The notes: generated by a model not told the origin, from the sequence alone. A stretch of DNA of 64,000 bases from Cyclonatronum proteinivorum (GCF_003353065.1 NZ_CP027806.1:778997-842996); one strand, 5' to 3'; counted from the first letter of the stretch, positions 9,223 through 17,239 are shown. Numbers and translations: made by a program.

Positions 9223-10449
9223 TTAGTCAACCATTCTGGAAAACGGCTGCGTCATACACCGGGCGCCACCGCGGCCCCGGCACAATTCATGGCCTTCAAA
9301 AGTTATCACCATTTTTCCGCATGTGGAAATATCAAAAGAGCCGTCGCTGTAGTTTTTTACGAAGTCTTTGCCGGCCACAATTTTGTACCCGTGCTTTTCC
9401 ATTTCGCGGAAGGTGTTCACGTTGCGCTCATACCCGATGATAACACCCGGCGCAAGCGCGAAGGTGTTGGCGCCGTCGCTCCACTGTTCGCGCTGCTGCG
9501 CCGTAGGATCATCGCCGCCGCACTTGATGAAAGTCACTTCATGCCCCAAAGCTTCTTCGAGGGCATACTTCAGATTAGGCTTAAGCTCTGTGATGATGCT
9601 TCCGTTCGATTTCACCAGGGAAACCACGTTGTCCTTCCGGTCTATGATGGCCGGCGGGAACACGACGCACTCGTTGTAGTTGCTGAACGTAAAAATGGTA
9701 TCGAGGTGCATGGAAGAGCGTTTTTTCGGGATATCAATAATAAGCACCTGATTGATGCCTTTATCCATAAGCTGCCTTGCCGCGTGCATGAGCCCGCTGA
9801 AGGTCGTCCGCTCACTCATGCCGATCAGCACCAGGTCGTCGCGCACTACGAGAATATCGCCGCCTTCAATACTGTCTTCCCCGGAAATAAAAATCGCGTT
9901 CTTGCGGATTTCTTCATACATAGGGTGGAAGGTCACAACCGTATCCATCATCAGAGATTCCCGGATACGCGCGGTTTTGGCCGCCTTGGATACCACAATC
10001 ACGTCATTCACAATGGCGGCAAGGTCACGGGTGAACAGCAGGTTAGGGGTTGGCAGCAGCTCAACAGAAGGGATGGAAGGTGTGCTGCCCTCAATGGCAA
10101 AAGCCGCAAGTTCCTGCGCGTCGAGTTCCGCAATCTGCGCGCGTACGGGAGCAAGGTTGCCGTCGCGCTGATTGCGCACAAGGCTGTCGGCAAGATAGGC
10201 GCGGGCATCCGGATTTTCGAGGGTTTCGGTGATGAGATTCCGTACTTCCAGAATTTGCAGCTCAGGCAGGGCAGTACGCATTACCTGAAGCATGTCGAGG
10301 TGTTCATTCCGGGCATCAAGCTCGTAAATGATGTCATCGAACAGCAGCTGATCTTTGGTTTCGGGAGATACCAGCGAAACTTCAGGGCCGGGGGTATGGG
10401 TGATTACGCCTTTGAGCAGGCCGGTTTCGGAGGAGACGCGTAAATCCAT
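9223..10449 (-). CDS. arcA: Arginine deiminase
   Basis: This 408-aa enzyme hydrolyses arginine to citrulline and ammonia in the cytoplasm. Family landmarks are the N-terminus (VSSETGLLKGVITHTPG), LLFTRDLAA, IEGGDILVV, MHLDTIFTF and the C-terminal GRGGARCMTQP with the nucleophilic Cys. No ornithine carbamoyltransferase or carbamate kinase gene is adjacent, so its product may feed another route or serve ammonia production and acid defence. ATG 10449 matches the usual family N-terminus; an in-frame TTG at 10470 would add seven residues. A near-consensus Bacteroidota promoter lies upstream at 10495-10525. Confidence 0.95.
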   Translation of the reverse strand: MDLRVSSETGLLKGVITHTPGPEVSLVSPETKDQLLFDDIIYELDARNEHLDMLQVMRTALPELQILEVRNLITETLENPDARAYLADSLVRNQRDGNLAPVRAQIAELDAQELAAFAIEGSTPSIPSVELLPTPNLLFTRDLAAIVNDVIVVSKAAKTARIRESLMMDTVVTFHPMYEEIRKNAIFISGEDSIEGGDILVVRDDLVLIGMSERTTFSGLMHAARQLMDKGINQVLIIDIPKKRSSMHLDTIFTFSNYNECVVFPPAIIDRKDNVVSLVKSNGSIITELKPNLKYALEEALGHEVTFIKCGGDDPTAQQREQWSDGANTFALAPGVIIGYERNVNTFREMEKHGYKIVAGKDFVKNYSDGSFDISTCGKMVITFEGHELCRGRGGARCMTQPFSRMVD

Positions 10450-10494
10450 AATCGTATCAAATAGAGTCAAAAAGTGGGTTTTTTATGAGTTGCG

Positions 10495-10525
10495 CAAATA
10501 TAAGAGCATAGGCTGCGGCAACAAA
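10495..10525 (-). promoter_or_regulatory. Bacteroidota-type promoter of arcA
   Basis: On the minus strand TTTG (10522-10525) is followed after exactly 19 nt by TATATTTG (10495-10502). This is the known -33/-7 consensus TTTG-N19-TAnnTTTG of Bacteroidota primary sigma factors. The expected transcript start leaves a leader of about 40 nt before ATG 10449. Confidence 0.75.
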
Positions 10526-10825
10526 CCCGCGAAAACATGGCCTAAGTGATTTAAACTCAAAACGGTTGTCGTTGCGCCTTCAGCGGCGTGTCGCAGGACG
10601 GCATTAACCCGCATCTTTTACCCAAAAACGAGCTTTTTGGACAGCTTTGTTTGTGTCCGGAAAACATCACGGGATGAGGCTGCAGTGCTTCAGCCTGGCA
10701 AAATGAGTGGTCTTTGCAGCTTTGGGGATTTTCAGCGCGAATCATGTTATTTTAAGGACCGTCATAACCAGTCCTTCGCGGGAAAACCGCAGGCCGGTAC
10801 TCACCTATTCCACACCCGTTCATCT
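10526..10825. other. Divergent intergenic region arcA / S9 peptidase
   Basis: Together with the arcA promoter this is about 375 bp between two divergent genes. An open frame runs into the peptidase gene from 10637, but its composition is not protein-like ahead of the signal peptide at 10826. No other element was recognised. Confidence 0.4.
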
Positions 10826-12991
10826 ATGAAAATTACTGATACTGTCCGCCGGGCTAATGTGCTGTTATTGTTGCCTGTGCTTTTTTTATGCTTCAGCCTG
10901 ATATCGCAACCCGCTGAGGCGCGTCAGCAACAGGCTTATGCCGGACTCGACACCCTTCAGCTGCGCACTATTTTTGCTGAGCCTTATCTGCCGGGCGTGC
11001 GTCCCGGACTCATGGGCTTCAGCCCGATCGGAAACCACGTCCATTTTACGTGGAACGACTCCAGCTACATTCAGACAAGTCAGTACCGCGTTGATCTCAC
11101 CGGTGCGCTTGTTGAGCGGGTAGATGATGAGATGACGCATGTTGCTAACAGCGTGGTATCGCCCAACCGTCAGCTTATTGCCTACACCCGGGACCGTGCC
11201 CTGCATATAGCAGGCCTCGACGGCTCGTCGCCAAGAGCGGTGTTTTCGGCCCGGGGTGTCGGGGGGCGTCCGCACTGGTCTTCTGACAGCCGGCGTGTTG
11301 CTTTCACCAACGGTGGGGAGCTGTGGACCATCCATCTCGAAAACGGTGAAGTAGCGCAGCACACCAACCGCGGAGACGGTGAGCCGAACTTTTTTATCAG
11401 GGGATGGGCCGCGGGTGACAGCGTCATTGTGGTACAGCAAACGGATACCTCACACTACCAGGAAATTCTGTTCCCGGAATATGTGCCTGAGTTTGTACAG
11501 GCCGGTGCCTCAAGACGGGGGCAGCCCAACATTACGCTTTCTGCCGTAAACCTGCGCAGCAACGAAATATCGCTGATTTACGAAGGCGAAGCCTATGTGC
11601 TAAACACCGCAATTTCGCCGGACGGACGTTATTTCGTTTATGACGTGACCGATCACGATATGAAGGAGCGCTCCATTATATCCTATGATTTTTCGGTGGA
11701 AGGGGGCGCGAACACAACCATCCATTCCGAAACGACCGAAGGCTGGATTTACGGCCCCTTGCTTCGGGTGGCGTTTGCCCCGGAGAGTAACATGCTTTTC
11801 TTTACTTCTGAGCAGAGCGGTTTTAGCCATATCTACACCGCACGTGGCGACGGAAGCCGGCTCGCGCAGATTACAAGCGGCGATTTCGAAGTGGACTGGG
11901 TTGACTGGATTGGCAGTAACACCCTTGCCTTTTCTTCCACGCAGCAGGATCCGGGCCTCCGGGATTTGTACACCGTGAACATCAACACCCGCTCCCGTAC
12001 GCAGCTGACCCGCACACCGGCATTCCGGTGGGGATGGCAGGTGAGTCCGGACAACCGGCACATCACCTACCTCAAAACAAGCTGGAACAAACCCGCTGAT
12101 GTTTACCTGATCGATATACGCCGCCCGGATGAAGAAGTACAGCTTACGCAAACCGTGCCGGAACGCTTCAACGAGATTGACTGGCAGAAGCCGGAATACT
12201 ACCGCATTCCCAATCGTGACGATCAGCTGATCTCCATGGATGTGCTCAAGCCGCATGATTTTGACCCTTCGCAGCAGTATCCTGTTGTGGTTTTTGCACA
12301 CGGGGCAGGCTCCCTCCAAAACGTGTTTCAGGGCTGGTCGCGCAGCTATCCGCGCGAGTACATGTTTCATCAGCTCCTCAACCGCTCGGGTTATGTTGTG
12401 GTGGAAGTGGATTTCAGGCACAGTACCGGGTACGGCCGCAAATTCCGGGAAGATGTTACCAACTGGATGGGCGACCCCGAGCTGCGGGACATCATTGACG
12501 GCCTCGATTATCTCGATGAGAATTATGGGTACCTGGACCTCGACCGCGTCGGGATTTACGGCGGCAGCTACGGCGGCTTCATGGCACTGTACGCAGTTAC
12601 GCACGCGCCCGATCGCTTCCATGCGGCGGCGGCCCTGCGCGCGGTCACCAACTGGCGCAACTACTTCCACGCCAACCCCGGCTACACCCGCCCGCGCCTC
12701 GGTACCCCGGATGAAAACCCCGAGCACTACGACCGCAGCTCCCCCATCACCTACGCAAATGAACTCCTGCGCCCCGTCATCATCCTGCACGGCCTCATTG
12801 ATGACAACGTAGGTTTTCAGGATGCGGCGCAGTACATCAACATCCTCATCGAAAGCGGTAACACCGATTTCGATATGATGATGTATCCGAGCGAGCGACA
12901 CGGCTTCCAGAACCCGGAAGCCTGGCACGATCAGTACCTGCGCTTCTACAACTTCTTCGACCGCCACATCATGAATGCCGAATCGGACTAA
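10826..12991 (+). CDS. Secreted S9-family prolyl oligopeptidase/dipeptidyl peptidase
   Basis: A 721-aa serine peptidase. From ATG 10826 there is a signal peptide (basic start, VLLLLPVLFLCFSLI, then AEAR), so it acts in the periplasm or outside. The N-terminal half is a beta-propeller of WD40/PD40-type repeats (for example ISPDGRYFVYDV and SPDNRHITYL). The C-terminal alpha/beta hydrolase domain has the nucleophile in GGSYGG (Ser581), the acid in HGLIDDNV and the base in SERHGF, so the triad is complete. The organisation matches DPP-IV/S9 peptidases used in peptide scavenging. The frame continues upstream to 10637, but that would place the signal peptide internally. An imperfect hairpin (AGGAAGC...GCTTCCT, 13090-13123) follows the gene. 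Confidence 0.93.
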   Translation: MKITDTVRRANVLLLLPVLFLCFSLISQPAEARQQQAYAGLDTLQLRTIFAEPYLPGVRPGLMGFSPIGNHVHFTWNDSSYIQTSQYRVDLTGALVERVDDEMTHVANSVVSPNRQLIAYTRDRALHIAGLDGSSPRAVFSARGVGGRPHWSSDSRRVAFTNGGELWTIHLENGEVAQHTNRGDGEPNFFIRGWAAGDSVIVVQQTDTSHYQEILFPEYVPEFVQAGASRRGQPNITLSAVNLRSNEISLIYEGEAYVLNTAISPDGRYFVYDVTDHDMKERSIISYDFSVEGGANTTIHSETTEGWIYGPLLRVAFAPESNMLFFTSEQSGFSHIYTARGDGSRLAQITSGDFEVDWVDWIGSNTLAFSSTQQDPGLRDLYTVNINTRSRTQLTRTPAFRWGWQVSPDNRHITYLKTSWNKPADVYLIDIRRPDEEVQLTQTVPERFNEIDWQKPEYYRIPNRDDQLISMDVLKPHDFDPSQQYPVVVFAHGAGSLQNVFQGWSRSYPREYMFHQLLNRSGYVVVEVDFRHSTGYGRKFREDVTNWMGDPELRDIIDGLDYLDENYGYLDLDRVGIYGGSYGGFMALYAVTHAPDRFHAAAALRAVTNWRNYFHANPGYTRPRLGTPDENPEHYDRSSPITYANELLRPVIILHGLIDDNVGFQDAAQYINILIESGNTDFDMMMYPSERHGFQNPEAWHDQYLRFYNFFDRHIMNAESD

Positions 12992-13132
12992 GCGCGCAAC
13001 GCAAGCTGAATCCCCCGGCGTACAGGCAGTATTGCCCCGACTTGTTTGAGAAGGGATGATCGCAGCTGTCGTACCGTCTGATATAAGGAACAGGAAGCTT
13101 GCCGAATATCCGGCTTGCTTCCTGCCCCAAAC

Positions 13133-13366
13133 TCAGCCCGCATTATTCACCAAGAAATTTTTTTGCTGGCAAGGCGAAGCTGAAAACTCAGCGGAAGAGT
13201 ACCTAAGTACTCTGAGCATGAGTTTTCAGCTTCAACGCCGCCAGCGGGAAAATTTCGCAGCCTTTACACCACACTCAAATTTGGGGTACCAGTGTTTTTC
13301 ACTAAGCCAAACTTAAACTAACACTTAGCTAATAAATTCTTTTTTATTGTGAATAATGCGGGTCAG
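13133..13366. mobile_element. MITE-like element copy 1 with TCAG target duplication
   Basis: The element proper is 13137-13362 (226 bp). Its ends are perfect 14-bp inverted repeats, CCCGCATTATTCAC at 13137-13150 and the complement at 13349-13362. It is bounded by a direct 4-bp duplication, TCAG at 13133-13136 and 13363-13366. No transposase is encoded. The end structure (ends in CC, about 15-bp repeats, 4-bp duplication) is like that of IS1380-family elements, which is inference. A shorter relative is at 51442-51515: the last 59 bp of this copy (13304-13362) align with that copy in inverted orientation. Confidence 0.85.
13151..13297. mobile_element. Nested hairpin element inside the MITE
   Basis: Bases 13154-13256 form a long imperfect palindrome: the arm that begins GAAATTTTTTTGCTGGC and contains GAAGCTGAAAACTCA is repeated inverted as TGAGTTTTCAGCTTC...GCCAGCGGGAAAATTTC. 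At the centre, AGAGTAC-CTAA-GTACTCT is a perfect 7-bp stem. The 74-bp relative at 51442 lacks this segment. Both of its sides here read TTCAC (13146-13150 and 13298-13302), as if a 147-bp element had inserted with a 5-bp duplication. It has no coding capacity. Confidence 0.55.
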
Positions 13367-14553
13367 TACAAAAACCCGAACAGCCAAAGCGGAATGCGGT
13401 TCCCGAAGCCGGTTTCTATGCCGTCAACCGCAAGGTAGGCGTTGGACTCCCCTTTAATTTGTGCAGGGGTTTCGTTTTTGCCGCCGATTTCAAACAGGTA
13501 GTGGTCATCAACCCGAAAATCAGCTTTGTCCGGTTCGGTAACCGTGTGAAGCGGAGCGAGCTGACTCAGAAAAAAAGATTCCCGCTGTGTACCTGCATTG
13601 ACCTGTCCCGGGTTCAGACTGTGCATAAGGTTGGGATGTGCGAGATAAACTTTTTCGGGCTTGGTCAGCAAACTGATGCCTTTTTTCGCACTAAAGAGCG
13701 ATCGGGTAATTCCGGCCATATCGAGATAGCGGAAGTAGGCCTTCAGATTGTTTTTCCCGATCTGCATGCGTTCAGCAAGCTTGTCAATATTCGGCTTGAA
13801 CGGCACGCTGTGGCTGATGATGTACAGCAGCTGTTTTATTTTCTCCATGCTTGACGGGCTGATTCCGGTGGTAATCAGCAAGTCAGATTCAATCACCCGG
13901 ATTACCGTTTCGCGCAGGCGGATGTCGTAGGTTTCCGGGTTTTCAAAAAAGTAGGGATAGCACCCGCCTTTCAGGTAGGCTTCGAAATGCTGAAGTGGCC
14001 TGATCTCCTGCCAGATTTCTTTTGAAAGACGCTGATGGTCGCGCAGGATGTCTTCAAGACTTAGCAGCTCGAAAGATATTCCCGTTTCGAACAGGAGATA
14101 TTCCCGGAATGACAACGCAGGCAGATCATGAATCACGGCACGCCTCGACAGTTCGGGCAGCCCGTCGCTGAGTTGCAGCATGGAAGACCCGGTAAACAGC
14201 ACCTGTAAACCGGGATAGCGGTCATAGATGTTTTTCAGCTCCCGCGCCCATCCTTTGTAGCTGTGTACTTCATCTAAAAGCAGGCACTCGCCCCCAAGTT
14301 TTACAAAAGTGTCGGCAAAATCTGTAAGCCGCTGATCTGCAAAGGCGATGTCATCAAGGCTGATGTATAGCTTTTTTTTATCACGCAGGAATGACTTGGC
14401 AAACTGAAGCAGCAGCGTCGATTTCCCAACACCGCGCGCCCCTTTGAGGCCGATCATCCGCCCGCCCTGTGAGAGCTTCTGCAGTTGCGGGCGCTGAATG
14501 TCGGTAGATGCATGCGCGATCAGCCGCTCCGAAATTTCAAACAGGTAATCCAT
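13363..14553 (-). CDS. AAA_14/DUF4143 ATPase
   Basis: A 396-aa protein of the AAA_14-DUF4143 family. Walker A is KGARGVGKSTLLLQF near residue 40, Walker B is CLLLDEVHSYKGW near 93, and sensor-like VLFTGSSMLQLSDG follows. The C-terminal half is the DUF4143 region, which usually includes a winged helix and a nuclease-like fold; FEIGGKNETPAQIKG near the end fits that. Family members are numerous in Bacteroidota, often horizontally moved, and have no settled function. ATG 14553 has AGGAG just upstream. The stop codon lies within the target duplication of the adjacent MITE, so the insertion left the protein intact. Two palindromes lie directly upstream. Confidence 0.88.
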   Translation of the reverse strand: MDYLFEISERLIAHASTDIQRPQLQKLSQGGRMIGLKGARGVGKSTLLLQFAKSFLRDKKKLYISLDDIAFADQRLTDFADTFVKLGGECLLLDEVHSYKGWARELKNIYDRYPGLQVLFTGSSMLQLSDGLPELSRRAVIHDLPALSFREYLLFETGISFELLSLEDILRDHQRLSKEIWQEIRPLQHFEAYLKGGCYPYFFENPETYDIRLRETVIRVIESDLLITTGISPSSMEKIKQLLYIISHSVPFKPNIDKLAERMQIGKNNLKAYFRYLDMAGITRSLFSAKKGISLLTKPEKVYLAHPNLMHSLNPGQVNAGTQRESFFLSQLAPLHTVTEPDKADFRVDDHYLFEIGGKNETPAQIKGESNAYLAVDGIETGFGNRIPLWLFGFLY

Positions 14554-14564
14554 ACTCCTATTAT

Positions 14565-14617
14565 CGGTTTATCTACAAACCGTTTTGTATTCTAATCGGT
14601 TTGTGCATGAACCGATT
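14565..14617. promoter_or_regulatory. Paired palindromes upstream of the ATPase gene
   Basis: CGGTTT-atctac-AAACCG (14565-14582) and AATCGGTT-tgtgcatg-AACCGATT (14594-14617) are two related palindromes. Their centres are about 32 bp apart, near three helical turns, and the first ends 12 bp from the ATPase start codon. The arrangement suggests a dimeric repressor with two operator sites. Confidence 0.55.
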
Positions 14618-14637
14618 ATACTCATCGCGCTGGCAAA

Positions 14638-14775
14638 TTAAACTGATTCTGACGAATTGGTACGGTTTGTTTCGAGCTTCTGTAGCTCCATGAAGAGCGC
14701 TTGCTCATATTCTTCCCGTTCAGGGCTTCCCGGTGTACCGATGTATTTGTCCTTCAGTTCGGTAAGACTAAGCAT
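14638..14775 (-). CDS. Short antitoxin-like fragment
   Basis: A 45-aa frame from ATG 14775. The segment LKDKYIGTPGSPEREEYEQAL resembles the N-terminal stretch of HTH antitoxins of the HigA/XRE type, which typically carry a DKxIGxxGTPERxxYE motif before the helix-turn-helix. The helix-turn-helix itself is missing, so this is either a remnant or a very small protein. It lies upstream of the ATPase gene on the same strand, between the paired palindromes and the direct repeats. No toxin gene was seen beside it. Confidence 0.4.
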   Translation of the reverse strand: MLSLTELKDKYIGTPGSPEREEYEQALFMELQKLETNRTNSSESV

Positions 14776-14823
14776 GTTTAGTTTATTGTATGTGATAGTA
14801 CTCAAAAAAGTGTCCGCGGTCTC

Positions 14824-15073
14824 GATACCAGTCCTAACCAGAGACCAGCCCCGTAGGAGTGACATCTTCGTAGAAACCGCGTTTCGCCCCCACATATTCC
14901 CGCGAGCGCCCGTTGGACCGGCCGATTAGCGCATGGCAAATTTGCTTTAATCTGACACTATTTGCGAGATGATCGTGCGTTAGATGGCCTTGATGCCGGT
15001 CCTGACCAGAGACCAGCTCCGTAGGGGTGATATCTTAGTAGAAACCCCGTTTCGCCCCCCCCATATTCCCGCG
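14824..15073 (+). repeat. Two direct copies of an approx. 81-bp dispersed repeat
   Basis: Copy A is 14824-14904 and copy B is 14992-15073. They share the order GTCCT.ACCAGAGACCAGC, CCGTAGG.GTGA, ATCTT.GTAGAAACC, CGTTTCGCCCCC and CATATTCCCGCG with about ten differences. The core (AGCTCC-TAGG-AGCG type palindrome followed by ATCTTCGTAGAAA) recurs at 58943-58975 and, inverted, at 59158-59190. No gene is present between 14776 and 15203. Confidence 0.75.
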
Positions 15074-15203
15074 CGGGCCGCAGGCACGCCCGCGGAATCG
15101 GGCGGACAGCCCGTGATAAACCCAGGCAGACAAGCGAAAATATCCCCAAAAAATCCACCCCAATCCCAAACCCCGCGTTCTGCAAGCAGCACCAATACAA
15201 CGC

Positions 15204-17219
15204 TCACCGCACCAGAGTAATCCTTGCCTGTTGTGTTGTGCCCGAGGCCGTTACGCGCACCAGGTACACGCCGCTACTTTGGTGGCTCAGGTTAAGACTG
15301 TGAGGGGTCATGCCTTGCTGAAGCAGCAGGTTGCGGCTGTACACCCGCTGACCCGCAACATTGAACACTTCAATGAATCCATCCGCAGCGGACTCAGCGC
15401 GGATTAAAATCGTGGTAGCCGGATTAAAGGGGTTCGGGTAAACCCGCTCGATCGCGAAGCCGGCGGGAAGCTCAGGCGCGGGCGCAGGAATGCTCACCGG
15501 TTCCGTCTCGTACAGCTGCCAGCTTCCCCCGGCAGGAATCACATGCATAAGCCCGTGACTGACCGCTGCCGAATTCCGCGTGCGGTTGCTTGCGTTCGAG
15601 GCCACAAACGGGCTTGCTGACGTCAGGTATCCTTCGCGGGCATCCATGATGATGGTCGAAACCTGCGTATTATCGAAGCGCAGTTCGCCGCGTTCATAGC
15701 TGAGCTGCGTGAAGCGTGTACCGCTGAGAGCAACATGCGCCTGATAGCTGTGCATCAGCCAGCCGGGCGCACTTGCAAAGTTTTCTGCAAAAGTTTGGTT
15801 AGCGTAAGTGCTGTCCACGCTGATTGTTCCCGGAAGAAAACCTGAACCAGGGCGGACCGTCATTCTCCCGTCATAGGCGATGAAGCCGTTTGCCGTGAGA
15901 TTGGTTGCGTACCCTTCCCCCATGACCGGCAGATGCCGGGTGAGCAGCTCAAGTTCGGTACTTGCGCCGTCGGTTAGCATACGAAAAGGTTCCGAACTAC
16001 TGAGCTGAAGCCACTCTTCCGGGCTTATGTTCAGGAAAAGCCGGTCACCGGCGAACAGGCTCTCCAGCCAAGCCGGATCTTCGGTCAGGGTTTCGTCGAA
16101 CGGGACGACTTCTACCGGTACACTGTGACTGAGCAGGGCGTTGGTGCTCACTTCGCCGCTGTCGAGCAGGATGCGGAGGCTGTCGTCTGCGCGGGCATTG
16201 AGGTAGGTCGAATTCCATGCAGTGCGGCGGAAGTGCATTGTGAGGTCAGGGCCGGTGCCTGTGAAAGCTTCCACCGTTTGCGCATCATCCGGCTGTGCGA
16301 GCAGTTCACCGGTCTCGAGCCCGATCTCGAAGCCGTGCGTGAGCTGATGCGCGGCGAGTCCGGTGAGGCCGAGATCCTGATTGGGCTGCGCGTCAAATAC
16401 GGTCTGCGGTGTGCTGCGGAGCACGTGTACGCCCCCGGTGCCGCTCACGCGCAGGCGTCCGTCCGGGAAAATCATAACCGCGGTTTTGTCATCAATGCCA
16501 ACCCCCGTGATCCCGGAGGCGCCCATTTCGGTAACGATGAACGCCATTTTGCTCAGCAGACGGCCCGGACGCCCCCGCTCAAAATAGTGCGTATCAATGA
16601 TGGTGTTGGGCAGCAGGTCGAGAAAGTTTTCCTGCATGGTATCCTGACCCGCCCAGGGATTGCGTAGCAGCTGTGAAGAGGTCGTGCCGCCCCTGGTAAA
16701 GTACGCTCCGGCAACCATTGCCCCTGCGCTCGTGCCGCCAATTACGCCCCCGCTGTCGAATACGGCGCGAATCGCGGCTTCAACCGCTCCGCCCCGCCAG
16801 GCATCGATGTAGTGCCGCTGATCTCCGCCCTTCAGGAAAACACCGCCCGCGCCGTTGAGTGCGGCCAGAATCTGCGCTTCCGTGTTACCGGTAATGGTGA
16901 GGTTCACAACTTCCGTCGCACCAAGGTTCGTGAAATAGTTTGGCAGCCAAACAGAGGTATCGCTGTTTGAAAGCACGACGATCCGGCCTTCCCCGACCGC
17001 GGTTGCGCGCTGTGCGAACCATCCGTAGGGCTCATTGCTCCAGCTCCCGGACGCCGCACTTTCCGCACCGCCACCGGCCAGCATTACATACCCCTGCCCT
17101 TCGGCCTCCTGTGCCGGAACGAGCAGCGTCACCATCATCCCCAAAAAAAATAAAAACAGCGAAGTACGAACGGAAGCCGGTTGATGGCGGGAAGCGGGAT
17201 GGAGGCCGATAGTCATCAT
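15204..17219 (-). CDS. Exported cyanophycinase-like S51 peptidase with sorting domain
   Basis: A 671-aa protein from ATG 17219. A signal peptide (SLFLFFLGMMVTLLVPAQEAEG) precedes a peptidase S51/cyanophycinase-type domain: MLAGGGAES, GGVFLKGGDQ, the nucleophile in IGGTSAGAM (about residue 164), IIDTHYFERGR and GVGIDDKTAV. The last 80 residues form a beta domain starting with RVYPNPFNPATTI and ending VYLVRVTASG, the pattern of type IX secretion C-terminal sorting domains (or the related FlgD-like fold). It is thus probably an extracellular or surface peptidase acting on beta-aspartyl or related peptides; the substrate is not shown by the sequence. The gene follows era by 20 bp. Confidence 0.88.
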   Translation of the reverse strand: MMTIGLHPASRHQPASVRTSLFLFFLGMMVTLLVPAQEAEGQGYVMLAGGGAESAASGSWSNEPYGWFAQRATAVGEGRIVVLSNSDTSVWLPNYFTNLGATEVVNLTITGNTEAQILAALNGAGGVFLKGGDQRHYIDAWRGGAVEAAIRAVFDSGGVIGGTSAGAMVAGAYFTRGGTTSSQLLRNPWAGQDTMQENFLDLLPNTIIDTHYFERGRPGRLLSKMAFIVTEMGASGITGVGIDDKTAVMIFPDGRLRVSGTGGVHVLRSTPQTVFDAQPNQDLGLTGLAAHQLTHGFEIGLETGELLAQPDDAQTVEAFTGTGPDLTMHFRRTAWNSTYLNARADDSLRILLDSGEVSTNALLSHSVPVEVVPFDETLTEDPAWLESLFAGDRLFLNISPEEWLQLSSSEPFRMLTDGASTELELLTRHLPVMGEGYATNLTANGFIAYDGRMTVRPGSGFLPGTISVDSTYANQTFAENFASAPGWLMHSYQAHVALSGTRFTQLSYERGELRFDNTQVSTIIMDAREGYLTSASPFVASNASNRTRNSAAVSHGLMHVIPAGGSWQLYETEPVSIPAPAPELPAGFAIERVYPNPFNPATTILIRAESAADGFIEVFNVAGQRVYSRNLLLQQGMTPHSLNLSHQSSGVYLVRVTASGTTQQARITLVR

Positions 17220-17239
17220 ACAAAAAGAAAAAAAGGCGG

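Noticed and set aside
8527-10443. Long open frame of 638 codons opposite the M50 protease and arcA genes
   Set aside because: It is antisense to two clear genes with motifs, has a composition typical of mirror frames (rich in His and Arg) and no recognisable domain.
11600-12967. 455-codon frame opposite the S9 peptidase
   Set aside because: The opposite strand encodes a complete catalytic triad; this frame is its shadow.
13056-13316. 86-codon frame after the S9 peptidase
   Set aside because: It runs into the MITE and its palindrome, so the sequence is explained by the repeat, and there is no ribosome-binding site.
14958-15207. Two overlapping frames of about 75-80 codons on the minus strand
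   Set aside because: They lie over the direct repeat and lack ribosome-binding sites or recognisable motifs.
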